Below, one piece after another: positions 8,601-14,449 of a DNA stretch of 14,449 nucleotides. Position 1 is the first letter of the stretch. Every line of letters starts with the position of its first letter. The notes under the pieces were generated by a model. That model was not told the origin of the DNA and did no database searches. It was given only the letters and a program-made list of their open reading frames with translations. The position numbers were made by a program, and so were the translations under genes. The stretch is from Casp-actino8 sp965659595 (GTDB lineage: Bacteria; Actinomycetota; Acidimicrobiia; Acidimicrobiales; Ilumatobacteraceae). The stretch covers positions 1 through 14,449 of the forward strand of contig CBFHWN010000054.1 in assembly GCA_965659595.1 (NCBI GenBank). Reading direction: 5' to 3'.

Positions 8601-9750
8601 ACCATCGGCCGACCCGTTCTGCGAGCGCGCCCGCGCCCAAAGCCACGACCAGGACGACGAGAGGTGCGGCTCGGGTCGAGGAACGCAGGGCGAGGCTGAG
8701 GGCGCTCGTCGGATTGTCGACGGCGAGTCGCCACAGCGGCGACGGTTCAGCGAAGGGGTGAGCTCCAACGGCGAGGATCGTGCCGATGACGAGGAGCACT
8801 CCCGACGGGCGTCTCGCCGACTCCGGTAGAGAGCGAACACCGAGGATTCCGATGGTCGTGAGAGCGAGTCCGGCGACGATGACGAACCAATTCGACATGT
8901 ACGGCGTTGCAGCACTCGTGAGCGGGACCGCCACGTTGCGGTCGTAGAACAACCAGTAGCCGAGACCGCGTAGAACTTCGAGCGAGGTCGAGGTGGCGGC
9001 GGTGGAAGGAAGGGCTTCGCTGTACGACAGCACGGCGGCGCCGAATCGACCTTGAGTCACGAGTCCGGCGATCCACCACGCGCTGGCCGCACCGGCCGAG
9101 AAACCGAGGACGAGGAGAGTGCGCGCAGAGCTGCGCCACGATCGCCAGCGACCTTCCGACACGGCGAACACGAGAGGGGCCGGTGCGATCATGGCGAGAG
9201 CCGTGGCGTTCAATCCGCCGGTCGACACGAGGAGAAGTGTCCAGATCGCCATGTCACGCCATCGACGATGGCGAGCGACGAGGATCGCGGTGGCGACGAG
9301 CCAGCCGAGGAGACTCCAGGGCAGTAGCAGTGCCGACGTGCGGGACACGTAGGGAAGAACGTACGGCGACAATTGGTAGACGACGGCGGCGACCGTCACT
9401 GTCGTGGCACCGAGACCGAGGACTCGTCCGAGACGGACGACGCCGGTGCCAGCGAGGAACAAAAGGGTGCCGATCCACACACGGTGGGCGAACCAATCGG
9501 GGATCGACAAGGCATCGAACAACGCGTAGAACGGGCCCGACGGCCAGAGGTAGCCGACGTTCTGATGGGGAACCCAGCCCCCGAATTGACGACTGTCCCA
9601 TGTCCAGATCGAGTCAGAGATCAGTCGAGCCGGGTCGAGGTACAGCGACAACTTCGTATCACCGGGGACTCGACCGGGTGCGGTGAGAAGAACGGGAAGA
9701 TAGGCGAGAAGCGCGAGCCCGACGAGTCGGCGAGCTCGCGTGGTGTTCAC
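5686..9750 (-). CDS. aftD-like: AftD-like alpha-(1->3)-arabinofuranosyltransferase candidate (GT53/DUF3367)
   Basis: This 1354-residue protein matches mycobacterial AftD in size and architecture. AftD adds alpha-1,3-linked arabinofuranose from decaprenyl-phospho-arabinose to arabinan outside the membrane. The N-terminal GT-C core (about 1-415) has some ten hydrophobic segments and the first-loop signature PGDTKLSLYLDP (29-40), followed by QNVGYLWPSGPF (63-74). A long exported region (420-1200) contains two discoidin/F5-8C-like, probably carbohydrate-binding, segments around 715-815 (LDGDVSTAWR, 731-740) and 925-1020 (VDGDQSTSWW, 938-947). It also has four cysteines, C1058, C1092, C1152 and C1156, that could pair. 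Four C-terminal spans lie at about 1203-1225, 1249-1280, 1289-1309 and 1332-1347. I chose the GTG at 9750 because it overlaps the upstream TGA as GTGA and precedes the first span; the 27 extra upstream codons lie in the preceding gene. Acceptor and sugar in this organism are inference, and a different pentose or hexose is possible. Confidence 0.85.
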   Translation of the reverse strand: MNTTRARRLVGLALLAYLPVLLTAPGRVPGDTKLSLYLDPARLISDSIWTWDSRQFGGWVPHQNVGYLWPSGPFYALFDALSIPDWFAHRVWIGTLLFLAGTGVVRLGRVLGLGATTVTVAAVVYQLSPYVLPYVSRTSALLLPWSLLGWLVATAILVARHRRWRDMAIWTLLLVSTGGLNATALAMIAPAPLVFAVSEGRWRSWRSSARTLLVLGFSAGAASAWWIAGLVTQGRFGAAVLSYSEALPSTAATSTSLEVLRGLGYWLFYDRNVAVPLTSAATPYMSNWFVIVAGLALTTIGILGVRSLPESARRPSGVLLVIGTILAVGAHPFAEPSPLWRLAVDNPTSALSLALRSSTRAAPLVVLVVALGAGALAERVGRWFGSRSHDPRRGILAPLAVCILALVNMPALVTGRLVDPVVDRPEDVPGAWIDAAQLLDQRLRLGFDGAVLILPGVESAAYRWGYPVDPILPTLTAKRVVSRDWLPLGSAPYMDTLYAIDDAAQESRLDPDAIAPVARLLGADTVMIVNSVEYERFASVRPERFLRDLGETPNGLTRLADFGAPTVNVSDRFWSADRLLAPPRALPEISLWAVDEPSSSVRVSDQPIWIRGGGTGLVDAATAGLIDGHNIVLDVATFTSPDDATLAPSGVIVTDGARRRAHHWRSAQEVWGATEPSTGVIAVDDVFDQRLVDTVDTPGETTVRAENVEAVATAYGTELSYWPEYRPTMALDGDVSTAWRVGADRDPRGQILTITSRDPLTSLHLQRTNGPDRLVSEVDIRSDAGPWTRHTITDDIVIELPSPARVIDIRIAELAWDSDAATDFGAPVGFFEVLPDELRRPEVIAVAPIEDTALEPVSIEAFVFTRLTADPIDHWRDDPERRIIRTFTSPHEITSTLSVAAHLSTRASLSLIAELLDIDRATAAHLNGHLAWSSWSAVDGDQSTSWWSALGDERPSLVVDVPEQTTEVTLVQPATSPRITDVEIMTPAGRSERATVDVDGRLRFDPVDGSPIVIDVVAFERLESTDRRTGRTLRLPVGVAEVVGATPLDLDITWTSPCRDDLVLLDGQAVPIRLSGRIDELLAGDALDIEPCVDPVVLAAGPHRLETTSELETGIAIDQVVVHSSPTTPASVAAPVASSSTRGTRTISVPYCSSPCIVEGFDGWNVGWSGNPQPSASGRNVWVFSPTDAGSVFTTSWTPQTLMWIGVALTAVTVLAALLVLLFTRRTTDIAHPHEADRPGRLAGRRRDLVAVTGIAFVVAVTVSPLWALTPLAVGAVAARLRSSRHRLDIALATTGFALVGLGLLFVVAQQLRTGAEPSFGWPSVFARGHRPALTGVIMWGLGLAVHRDSLHRS

Positions 9751-10982
9751 GGGATCGCCCCGTAGACGCCGTAGAGAGCTGTCAGAGCCGTGAGTCCGGT
9801 TCCGCAGGTCGCGAGCACATACGGCCACCAATGACGCCGCCGTTCGTCATCGAGCCAGACAGCGGCCGCAACGAGTAGAGGGAACGCCGTGAAGAGGAAT
9901 CGTGGTCTCGCCGTGACCGTGGCCGGTAGGAGCATGAGAGCCACGATGACGGCGCTGTAGGCGAGGGCCGGGAGCGGCAGAGGTCTCTTCCAGGCGATCC
10001 ACACCGCAACGAGCGTCGCAAGGAACGCAACGGCCGTGATGAGGTCGGTCGGCGAGGTGAGCGGTTTGGTGAAGGCCTCCAGTGTGTTACGAATAGCCGT
10101 GAGGCCGAAGCTCGCTCCCTCCTTCCAGGCCTCACCTTGGACCCGGAACCACACGCGAGATTCGCCGGTGTGCCGGTCGATCCACCATTGATAGACGAGG
10201 AAGCCGAACGGTGACAACAGGGGTGCCGACAGAGCCCACCATTGTCGCGATCGTCGAATGGCGACGAATGCGGCGACGGCGGTGGCCGCGACGAGAGCGA
10301 TGCCATTCGGGCGGGTGGCGGTGGCGACGGCGGCGAAGACTCCGGCCAGCAACCATCTCTCCGAGGAGAGCGCGAGAAGGCACGCGGCGGCGAGGACGAG
10401 ACGGAGCGCTTCGCTGTAGGCGAACGACAGGACGAAACTGCCGGGAAAGAACGCAGTGAGAACCATGGCCGGCCGAGCGGCCCGATCGCCGAACCACCGA
10501 CGGGCGAGAAGGCCGACCAGCATGACGAACAGAGCGCCGAGTAAGAGGTTGACGAAGAGCGCCGCGAAGGTGTCGCCGCCGGGCAGGACGCGGTCGACCG
10601 TGCGCACGAGCCACGGATACATCGGGAAGAATGCGACACGCGCTTCGGGGTCGTCGTAGGTGATACCGCTCGGGACGTAGTCGGGATAGCCGCGACGGAC
10701 GATGCGCGTGTACCAGATGCCGTCCCACGACGTGAGAACGTCGAGGATCATCGACGACGCCGATCGCGGGAGAATCGCCTCGCGGGCGTGAGGGTCGGGT
10801 TTGCCGAAAAAGCCCCAGATCAGCCTCTCGCGAAGTTTGTTGTCGTCGGCGCGCATCTCGGCGCCCACGATCGCCGCGCCGACGAGGATGCACAGGCGCG
10901 ACAGCGCGTAGGCGAGGGCCGCGTGGCGTAGGGCCGTCCGCCAGATCAGCGAGGAGTCGGATGAGGTGGTGGTCGTGGACAT
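9747..10982 (-). CDS. PIG-V-like polytopic membrane mannosyltransferase
   Basis: This 411-residue integral membrane protein resembles the PIG-V (Mannosyl_trans2) group of GT-C enzymes, which add mannose from a polyprenyl-phosphate donor to lipid-linked glycans. Landmarks are SWDGIWYTRIVRRGYP (85-100) with an acidic residue in the first extracytoplasmic loop, VAFFPMYPWLVR (116-127), FFPGSFVLSFAYSEALRL (178-195), ATRPNGIAL (222-230) and ARPRFL (358-363). Hydrophobic stretches at about 20-40, 141-160, 172-204, 210-241, 248-266, 313-331, 338-355, 362-376 and 387-408 support a multi-span topology. I chose the ATG at 10982; a 37-codon upstream extension would cross the divergent spacer and is Arg/Ser-rich. 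Its TGA overlaps the AftD-like gene's GTG by 4 bp. It is the first gene of the minus-strand operon. The mannose assignment is family-level inference. Confidence 0.75.
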   Translation of the reverse strand: MSTTTTSSDSSLIWRTALRHAALAYALSRLCILVGAAIVGAEMRADDNKLRERLIWGFFGKPDPHAREAILPRSASSMILDVLTSWDGIWYTRIVRRGYPDYVPSGITYDDPEARVAFFPMYPWLVRTVDRVLPGGDTFAALFVNLLLGALFVMLVGLLARRWFGDRAARPAMVLTAFFPGSFVLSFAYSEALRLVLAAACLLALSSERWLLAGVFAAVATATRPNGIALVAATAVAAFVAIRRSRQWWALSAPLLSPFGFLVYQWWIDRHTGESRVWFRVQGEAWKEGASFGLTAIRNTLEAFTKPLTSPTDLITAVAFLATLVAVWIAWKRPLPLPALAYSAVIVALMLLPATVTARPRFLFTAFPLLVAAAVWLDDERRRHWWPYVLATCGTGLTALTALYGVYGAIP

Positions 10983-11059
10983 GGCGCGAGACGACCGGAC
11001 GGGTCGCTCCGACGCTACACGGTGTACTTGCGACACCTGGCGACGGGCAGACTGGGGTG
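10983..11059. promoter_or_regulatory. Divergent spacer with overlapping inverted repeats, candidate operator
   Basis: This 77-bp spacer lies between the divergent PIG-V-like and crotonase genes. It contains TACAC-G-GTGTA (11016-11026), a perfect 5+1+5 inverted repeat, and the right half also pairs with a second copy: GGTGT (11021-11025), then seven bases, then ACACC (11033-11037). Overlapping dyads between divergent starts are typical of repressor sites such as TetR-family operators, but no regulator gene is in the window and the match is short. I see no confident -10/-35 pair. Confidence 0.3.
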
Positions 11060-11869
11060 ATGTCCGATGCTCCCGTTCTCCTCGAACGTCCACGTCCTGA
11101 CGTGGCCGTTCTTCGACTCAACCGACCCGATCGCCTGAACGCCATGACGAGCGAACTCGTGCAGTCCTTGCATGACCATCTCGACGAACTGGCAGTCGAT
11201 CTCACGTGCCGGGTGATCGTTCTCACCGGTGCCGGACGAGGTTTCTGTGCCGGACTCGATCTCGGTGGCTACGGACTGGCCCCGCACAGTGAGGACGTGG
11301 GTTCGACCCAGCGCGGATTCGCCACTCAAAAGCACATCGCCACTTTGGTGACGCACATGCGATCGATTCCGCAGCCGATCATCGCCGCCGTGAACGGTGC
11401 GGCAGCGGGTGGGGGGCTCGCTCTCGTTCTGGCGAGTGACGTCCGGCTAGGTGCCGAGTCGTCGAAGTTCAACGTGGCGTTCGTGCGTATCGGGTTCTCG
11501 GCCTGCGACATCGGGACATCGTGGCTGTTGCCTCGGATCGTCGGAGTCGCGCGCGCTCAAGAACTGATGTTGACCGGTCGGGTGTTCGACGCCGCCGAGG
11601 CGTACCGCATCGGATTGTTGGTCGATGTGGTCCCTGACGGGATGCTTCTCGATACGGCACTGTCGAAGGCCGACGAGATTGCACGCAACTCGCCGTTCGG
11701 CGTGTCGCTCACGAAAGAGGCGATGTGGACGGCGCTCGAAATCCCGGGGATGCAGGCGGCCATCGATCTGGAGAACCGCCAGCAGATTCTGGCCAGTCAC
11801 ACTGACGACGCGCGTGAGGCGATGACAGCCTTCATGGAGAAGCGACCACCGCGTTTCGAGAATCGCTGA
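11060..11869 (+). CDS. Crotonase-superfamily enzyme (enoyl-CoA hydratase/isomerase-like), atypical active site
   Basis: The 269-residue product belongs to the crotonase superfamily, acting on acyl-CoA thioesters in the cytosol. The N-terminal NRPDRLNAM (21-29), the first oxyanion-hole segment AGRGFCAGLDL (58-68) and the second one AAVNGAAAGGGLALVLASD (109-127) are intact. The two catalytic glutamates of classical hydratases are absent: the GGGCE-type position holds Ala121 (GGGLAL), and the PE-type position holds Phe141 (FNVAFVRIG). An Asp at 150 in FSACDIG lies near where dienoyl-CoA isomerases carry a catalytic Asp, and the SACD-G-S-LLPR signature is known from a mycobacterial EchA subgroup annotated only as hydratase/isomerase. 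The reaction is therefore uncertain; isomerase or another thioester chemistry is possible. The ATG at 11060 follows a GGGGTG stretch; an adjacent in-frame GTG at 11057 is an alternative. It stands alone, and its TGA directly abuts the stop of the convergent ABC gene. Confidence 0.88.
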   Translation: MSDAPVLLERPRPDVAVLRLNRPDRLNAMTSELVQSLHDHLDELAVDLTCRVIVLTGAGRGFCAGLDLGGYGLAPHSEDVGSTQRGFATQKHIATLVTHMRSIPQPIIAAVNGAAAGGGLALVLASDVRLGAESSKFNVAFVRIGFSACDIGTSWLLPRIVGVARAQELMLTGRVFDAAEAYRIGLLVDVVPDGMLLDTALSKADEIARNSPFGVSLTKEAMWTALEIPGMQAAIDLENRQQILASHTDDAREAMTAFMEKRPPRFENR

Positions 11870-12886
11870 TCAGACGCGAACGCTGACCGGCGCCTCGCCG
11901 CCGTGCAGCGGGAAATGGCAGGCCACGAAATGTCCGGGGGCGACTTCGCGAAGCTCGGGTTCTTCGGTTCGACAGCGATCCTGGGCGTGCGGGCAACGCG
12001 GGTTGAAGCGACAGCCGCTCGGTGGCAAGACCGGTGACGGCGGCTCGCCCTGCACCCCGACCTCGGCGATTTCGACCGACGGGTCGGCCACCGGAATCGA
12101 GTCGATGAGCACCTTCGAGTACGGATGAGCAGGACGATCGAAGAGGGCACCCGGCTCGACGACTTCGCACATCTTGCCGAGGTACATGACCACCACGCGA
12201 TCGCTGATGCTCTTCACGACGGCCAGGTCGTGAGCGATGAAGATCAGCGTGAGTTCGCGGTCGCGCTTCAGGTCTTCGAGGAGGTTCAGTACCTGGGCCT
12301 GCACCGACACGTCGAGGGCCGACACCGGTTCGTCGCAGATGATGAGTGACGGCGAGAGGACGAGCGAGCGAGCGATGGAAATGCGCTGACATTGGCCGCC
12401 GCTGAACTGGTGAGCACGACGGCCAGCCGCGGCGGCAGGATCGATGCCGACTTCTTCGAGAACCGCCTTGGCCTTCTCGTCGCGTTCGGCCTTGGTGCCG
12501 ACCTTCCAGATGTTGAGCGGTTCGGTGACGATGTCGAGCACACTGCGCCGCGGATTGAGCGACGAGATCGGATCCTGGAAGATCATTTGGATCTTGGTGC
12601 GCAGGCGACGCATCTCGTTCTGGTCGAGCGCGTTCAGGTCGGCTCCCTCGAAGACGATCTGGCCCGACGTGGGTCGGGGGAGCTGCATGATGGCGCGACC
12701 GGTGGTGGACTTGCCGCAGCCCGACTCGCCGACGATGCCGAGCGTCTCGCCCCGCCGCACGTCGAACGAGATGCCCGACACGGCATTGACCTTCAAGCCC
12801 GTGCGTCCAACCGGGAACTCGACGACCAGGTCTTCGACGCGAAGGACCGAGTCGTCGCGAAGATGGGCTTTGCCGGTGCCGGCCAT
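11870..12886 (-). CDS. oppF-like: Oligopeptide/dipeptide-family ABC importer ATPase, OppF/DppF type
   Basis: The 338-residue protein is the second nucleotide-binding subunit of an Opp/Dpp-type ABC importer, hydrolysing ATP on the cytosolic side to drive uptake. It shows Walker A GESGCGKS (53-60), Q-loop Gln104 in MIFQDP, the OppF-typical signature FSGGQCQRISIAR (161-173), Walker B LIICDEP (181-187), D-loop SALD (189-192) and H-loop His219. The C-terminal oligopeptide-transporter extension has GCRFNPRCP (291-299) with Cys residues at 292, 298, 305 and 323. In related DppD/OppD proteins this four-Cys arrangement binds a 4Fe-4S cluster. I chose the ATG at 12886, which follows an AGGAGG and overlaps the oppD-like stop as TGATG; the longer frame to 13060 is shadow. 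It is the last gene of the operon. The transported substrate (peptide, nickel or other) cannot be read from the ATPase. Confidence 0.92.
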   Translation of the reverse strand: MAGTGKAHLRDDSVLRVEDLVVEFPVGRTGLKVNAVSGISFDVRRGETLGIVGESGCGKSTTGRAIMQLPRPTSGQIVFEGADLNALDQNEMRRLRTKIQMIFQDPISSLNPRRSVLDIVTEPLNIWKVGTKAERDEKAKAVLEEVGIDPAAAAGRRAHQFSGGQCQRISIARSLVLSPSLIICDEPVSALDVSVQAQVLNLLEDLKRDRELTLIFIAHDLAVVKSISDRVVVMYLGKMCEVVEPGALFDRPAHPYSKVLIDSIPVADPSVEIAEVGVQGEPPSPVLPPSGCRFNPRCPHAQDRCRTEEPELREVAPGHFVACHFPLHGGEAPVSVRV

Positions 12887-13944
12887 CAGCTCGCCTCCTC
12901 CGATTGTTCGTTTCGCATGCGCACGTTCACTTCCTGCCAACGTTCCGATCCGACCGGGTGGTGGCACGCGTACCAGTGACCCGGGGTGGCCTCCACCAGT
13001 TCGGGTGGTGTGGTCGTGCACACGTCGGTGGCGTACGGACAACGAGGACTGAAGCGACATCCCTCGGGTGGCGCGATGAGGTTGGGCGGCCGACCTCCGA
13101 TGGTCACGAGACGGGTGTGGCTCGGATCGGACAATTTCGGGATGCTGCGGAACAGCGCCTCGGTGTAAGGCATCTTCATCGAACTGAAGAGCACCGGAGT
13201 GAGGGCGCGCTCGACGATCTGGCCCGCGTACATCACGATGATCTCGTCGGTGTGGCCGGCCACCACGCCGAGATCATGGGTGACGAGGACGACCGACATG
13301 TTGCGATCTCGACGTTGACGTTCGATCAGGTCGAGAATCTGGGCCTGTACGGTCACGTCGAGAGCAGTGGTCGGTTCGTCGGCGAACAACACCGAAGGCC
13401 CGCACGTGAGAGCCATGGCGATCATGACTCTTTGACGCATGCCGCCGGAGAGTTCGTGGGCGTATTGGCGCATCCGCTTCTCGGGTTCGGGGATTCCGAC
13501 ATCGGTCAGGAGGCGCAGCGCGGTGTCGCTCGCCGTCTGGCGGTCGTATCCGAGGTGGATCTGCAGAGGTTCGATCAACTGCTTGCCGATGCGGATGACC
13601 GGATTGAGCGACGTCATCGGATCCTGAAAGATCATCGCCATCTCGGCGCCCCAGATCTTGCGGCGCTCCTTCAGCGGCATGGTGGTGAGTTCTTGACCCT
13701 CGTAACGCACCGAACCCCCGCGAACGACGTTGCGGCGGGGAAGGAGGCCCATGATCGAGCGAGAGAGAACGGTCTTTCCGCATCCGGATTCGCCAACGAT
13801 GCCGAGACGGCGTCCGCGGTCGAGAGTGAACGACACATGGTCGACCGACTTCACGAGTCCGATAGGGGTCGAGAAGTAGGTATGCAGATCGTCGATCTCG
13901 AGGAGGACTCCAGATTCCCGGCGCCCTTCGGCCTGCAGTTTCAT
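12886..13944 (-). CDS. oppD-like: Oligopeptide/dipeptide-family ABC importer ATPase, OppD/DppD type
   Basis: The 352-residue first nucleotide-binding subunit of the importer carries Walker A GESGCGKT (51-58), Q-loop Gln107 in MIFQDP, signature LSGGMRQRVMIA (165-176), Walker B VLFADEPTTALD (185-196) and H-loop His223 in VTHD. The C-terminal extension GCRFSPRCPYATDVC (295-309) has Cys residues at 296, 302 and 309, and a fourth at 327; OppD/DppD relatives with this pattern hold a 4Fe-4S cluster. The ATG at 13944 overlaps the permease stop as TGATG, and GGGAGG lies ten bases upstream. All motifs are intact, so the subunit should be functional as a heterodimer with the OppF-like protein. A 410-codon open frame on the opposite strand is a codon-bias shadow, not a gene. 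Confidence 0.93.
   Translation of the reverse strand: MKLQAEGRRESGVLLEIDDLHTYFSTPIGLVKSVDHVSFTLDRGRRLGIVGESGCGKTVLSRSIMGLLPRRNVVRGGSVRYEGQELTTMPLKERRKIWGAEMAMIFQDPMTSLNPVIRIGKQLIEPLQIHLGYDRQTASDTALRLLTDVGIPEPEKRMRQYAHELSGGMRQRVMIAMALTCGPSVLFADEPTTALDVTVQAQILDLIERQRRDRNMSVVLVTHDLGVVAGHTDEIIVMYAGQIVERALTPVLFSSMKMPYTEALFRSIPKLSDPSHTRLVTIGGRPPNLIAPPEGCRFSPRCPYATDVCTTTPPELVEATPGHWYACHHPVGSERWQEVNVRMRNEQSEEAS
12894..12899 (-). promoter_or_regulatory. Shine-Dalgarno sequence of the oppF-like gene
   Basis: The minus strand reads AGGAGG here, seven bases before the ATG at 12886 and inside the 3-prime end of the oppD-like gene. It is the strongest ribosome binding site I see in the window, and it fixes the oppF-like start against the longer open frame. 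Confidence 0.7.
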
Positions 13945-14449
13945 CAGCCGATCGCCTCCCTGATGCGGAACTTCTCGCTGAGCACGTCACCGAGCAGGTT
14001 GATGGCGAGCACGGTGAGGAACAACACGACGGCGGGCATGATCGAGATCCACCACGCGGTTTCGAGTTTTCGCTGGCCACTGAAGATCATGGAGCCCCAT
14101 GTGGGTGTGGGGGCGCTCACCGAGAGTCCGAGATAGGCGAGGGCCCCTTCGGCGACGATCAGGATCGCCATACCCGTGATGGCGAAGGTGACCATGGCCG
14201 GCATGACGTTGGGAAGGATCTCGCGCACGATGATGCGGCCGTTCTTGGCCCCGAGGCTTCGGGCCGCCAACACGAATTCGCGTTGCGAGAACACCATCGT
14301 GTTGGCGCGTACGAGGCGAGCGATCGGCGGGATCGACAGAATCACGAGAGCGAGAATGATCGGCCCGATCGATCTCGACTTCGCTTCGTCGGCTCCCGAC
14401 GATCCGAAGAAGCCGACGATGAAAATCGCGAGCAAGAGAGCCGGGAAGG
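13944..14449 (-). CDS. oppC-like: ABC importer permease, OppC/DppC type, N-terminus beyond the window
   Basis: The last 167 residues of a binding-protein-dependent permease are present; the frame is open to the right edge, so the 5-prime end is missing. The visible part begins FPALLLAIFIVGFFG and contains further hydrophobic segments (SIGPIILALVILSIPP, MAILIVAEGALAYLGLSV, SIMPAVVLFLTVLAINLLGD). The EAA-type coupling loop reads EFVLAARSLGAKNGRIIVREILPN, counted as E, AA and G spaced as usual in this family, and it contacts the ATPases. The C-terminal LLGDVLSEKFRIREA ending is typical of OppC/DppC. A TTG about 14 bases from the edge lies inside a membrane helix and is not a real start. Its TGA overlaps the oppD-like ATG. 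The partner permease (OppB/DppB) and solute-binding protein should lie just beyond the right edge. Confidence 0.9.
   Translation of the reverse strand, partial: FPALLLAIFIVGFFGSSGADEAKSRSIGPIILALVILSIPPIARLVRANTMVFSQREFVLAARSLGAKNGRIIVREILPNVMPAMVTFAITGMAILIVAEGALAYLGLSVSAPTPTWGSMIFSGQRKLETAWWISIMPAVVLFLTVLAINLLGDVLSEKFRIREAIG
13955..13960 (-). promoter_or_regulatory. Shine-Dalgarno sequence of the oppD-like gene
   Basis: The minus strand reads GGGAGG here, ten bases before the ATG at 13944 and inside the end of the permease gene. It supports this start and translational coupling. Confidence 0.55.

Noticed and set aside
12904..14136. 410-codon plus-strand open frame opposite the importer genes
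   Set aside because: It mirrors the oppD-like and oppC-like genes, has no recognisable domain, and is rich in Arg/His/Asp/Glu as expected from a complementary frame.
13944..14435. TTG-initiated complete permease gene
   Set aside because: The TTG lies within a membrane helix, the frame remains open to the right edge, and OppC-type permeases are much longer, so the gene is truncated by the window.
1..14449. Mobile elements, CRISPR arrays, tRNA/rRNA genes, toxin-antitoxin or phage-defence systems
   Set aside because: I found no transposase, integrase, direct-repeat array, cloverleaf-like segment or defence domain; genes are tightly packed with uniform composition by eye.

Overview
This 14.4 kb window comes from a high-GC bacterium, and the gene content points to an actinobacterium. 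The indicators are an AftD-type (GT53/DUF3367) giant membrane glycosyltransferase, a polyprenol-phosphate-mannose-synthase-like GT2, PIG-V-like and GT-C membrane glycosyltransferases, frequent GTG starts and tight 4-bp gene overlaps. A lineage such as Acidimicrobiia is a plausible guess, but that is inference. The window is almost entirely coding. Only two spacers (571-668 and 10983-11059) separate divergent genes, and I see no tRNA, rRNA, CRISPR array, insertion sequence or prophage. Many starts and all internal gene junctions were reassigned from the sequence: three left-hand genes and one right-hand gene start inside longer open frames, and two genes run off the window edges.

Left and centre (1-10982) form a cell-envelope glycan block. 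A truncated polytopic membrane protein (1-570, minus) diverges from a plus-strand operon (669-4989). That operon encodes a membrane-anchored SGNH-like protein that has lost its catalytic Ser and His, a cytosolic GT4 glycosyltransferase, a GT-C-like polytopic protein, and a soluble polyprenol-phosphate-mannose-synthase-like GT2. It meets, tail to tail with a 23-bp overlap, a minus-strand operon (10982-4967). The second operon encodes a PIG-V-like membrane mannosyltransferase, a 1354-residue AftD-like arabinofuranosyltransferase candidate and a second soluble GT2. A working model is that the cytosolic GT2 enzymes load sugars onto polyprenyl phosphate, the GT-C enzymes spend these lipid-linked donors outside the membrane, and AftD and its partners build or branch an exported arabinan- or mannan-like polymer. 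Sugar identities are not readable from sequence.

Right side (11060-14449): a single crotonase-superfamily gene on the plus strand lacks both canonical hydratase glutamates. It runs head-on into an oppCDF-type oligopeptide/nickel-family ABC importer operon on the minus strand, with the two stop codons directly abutting. The importer genes are joined by TGATG stop-start overlaps and good Shine-Dalgarno sequences. Its substrate-binding protein and first permease must lie beyond the right edge.

Nothing here proves a wholly new system. The points most worth following are the pseudo-SGNH protein wired into a glycosyltransferase operon, the two convergent glycan operons as one locus, the AftD homologue with two discoidin-like modules, and the atypical crotonase.
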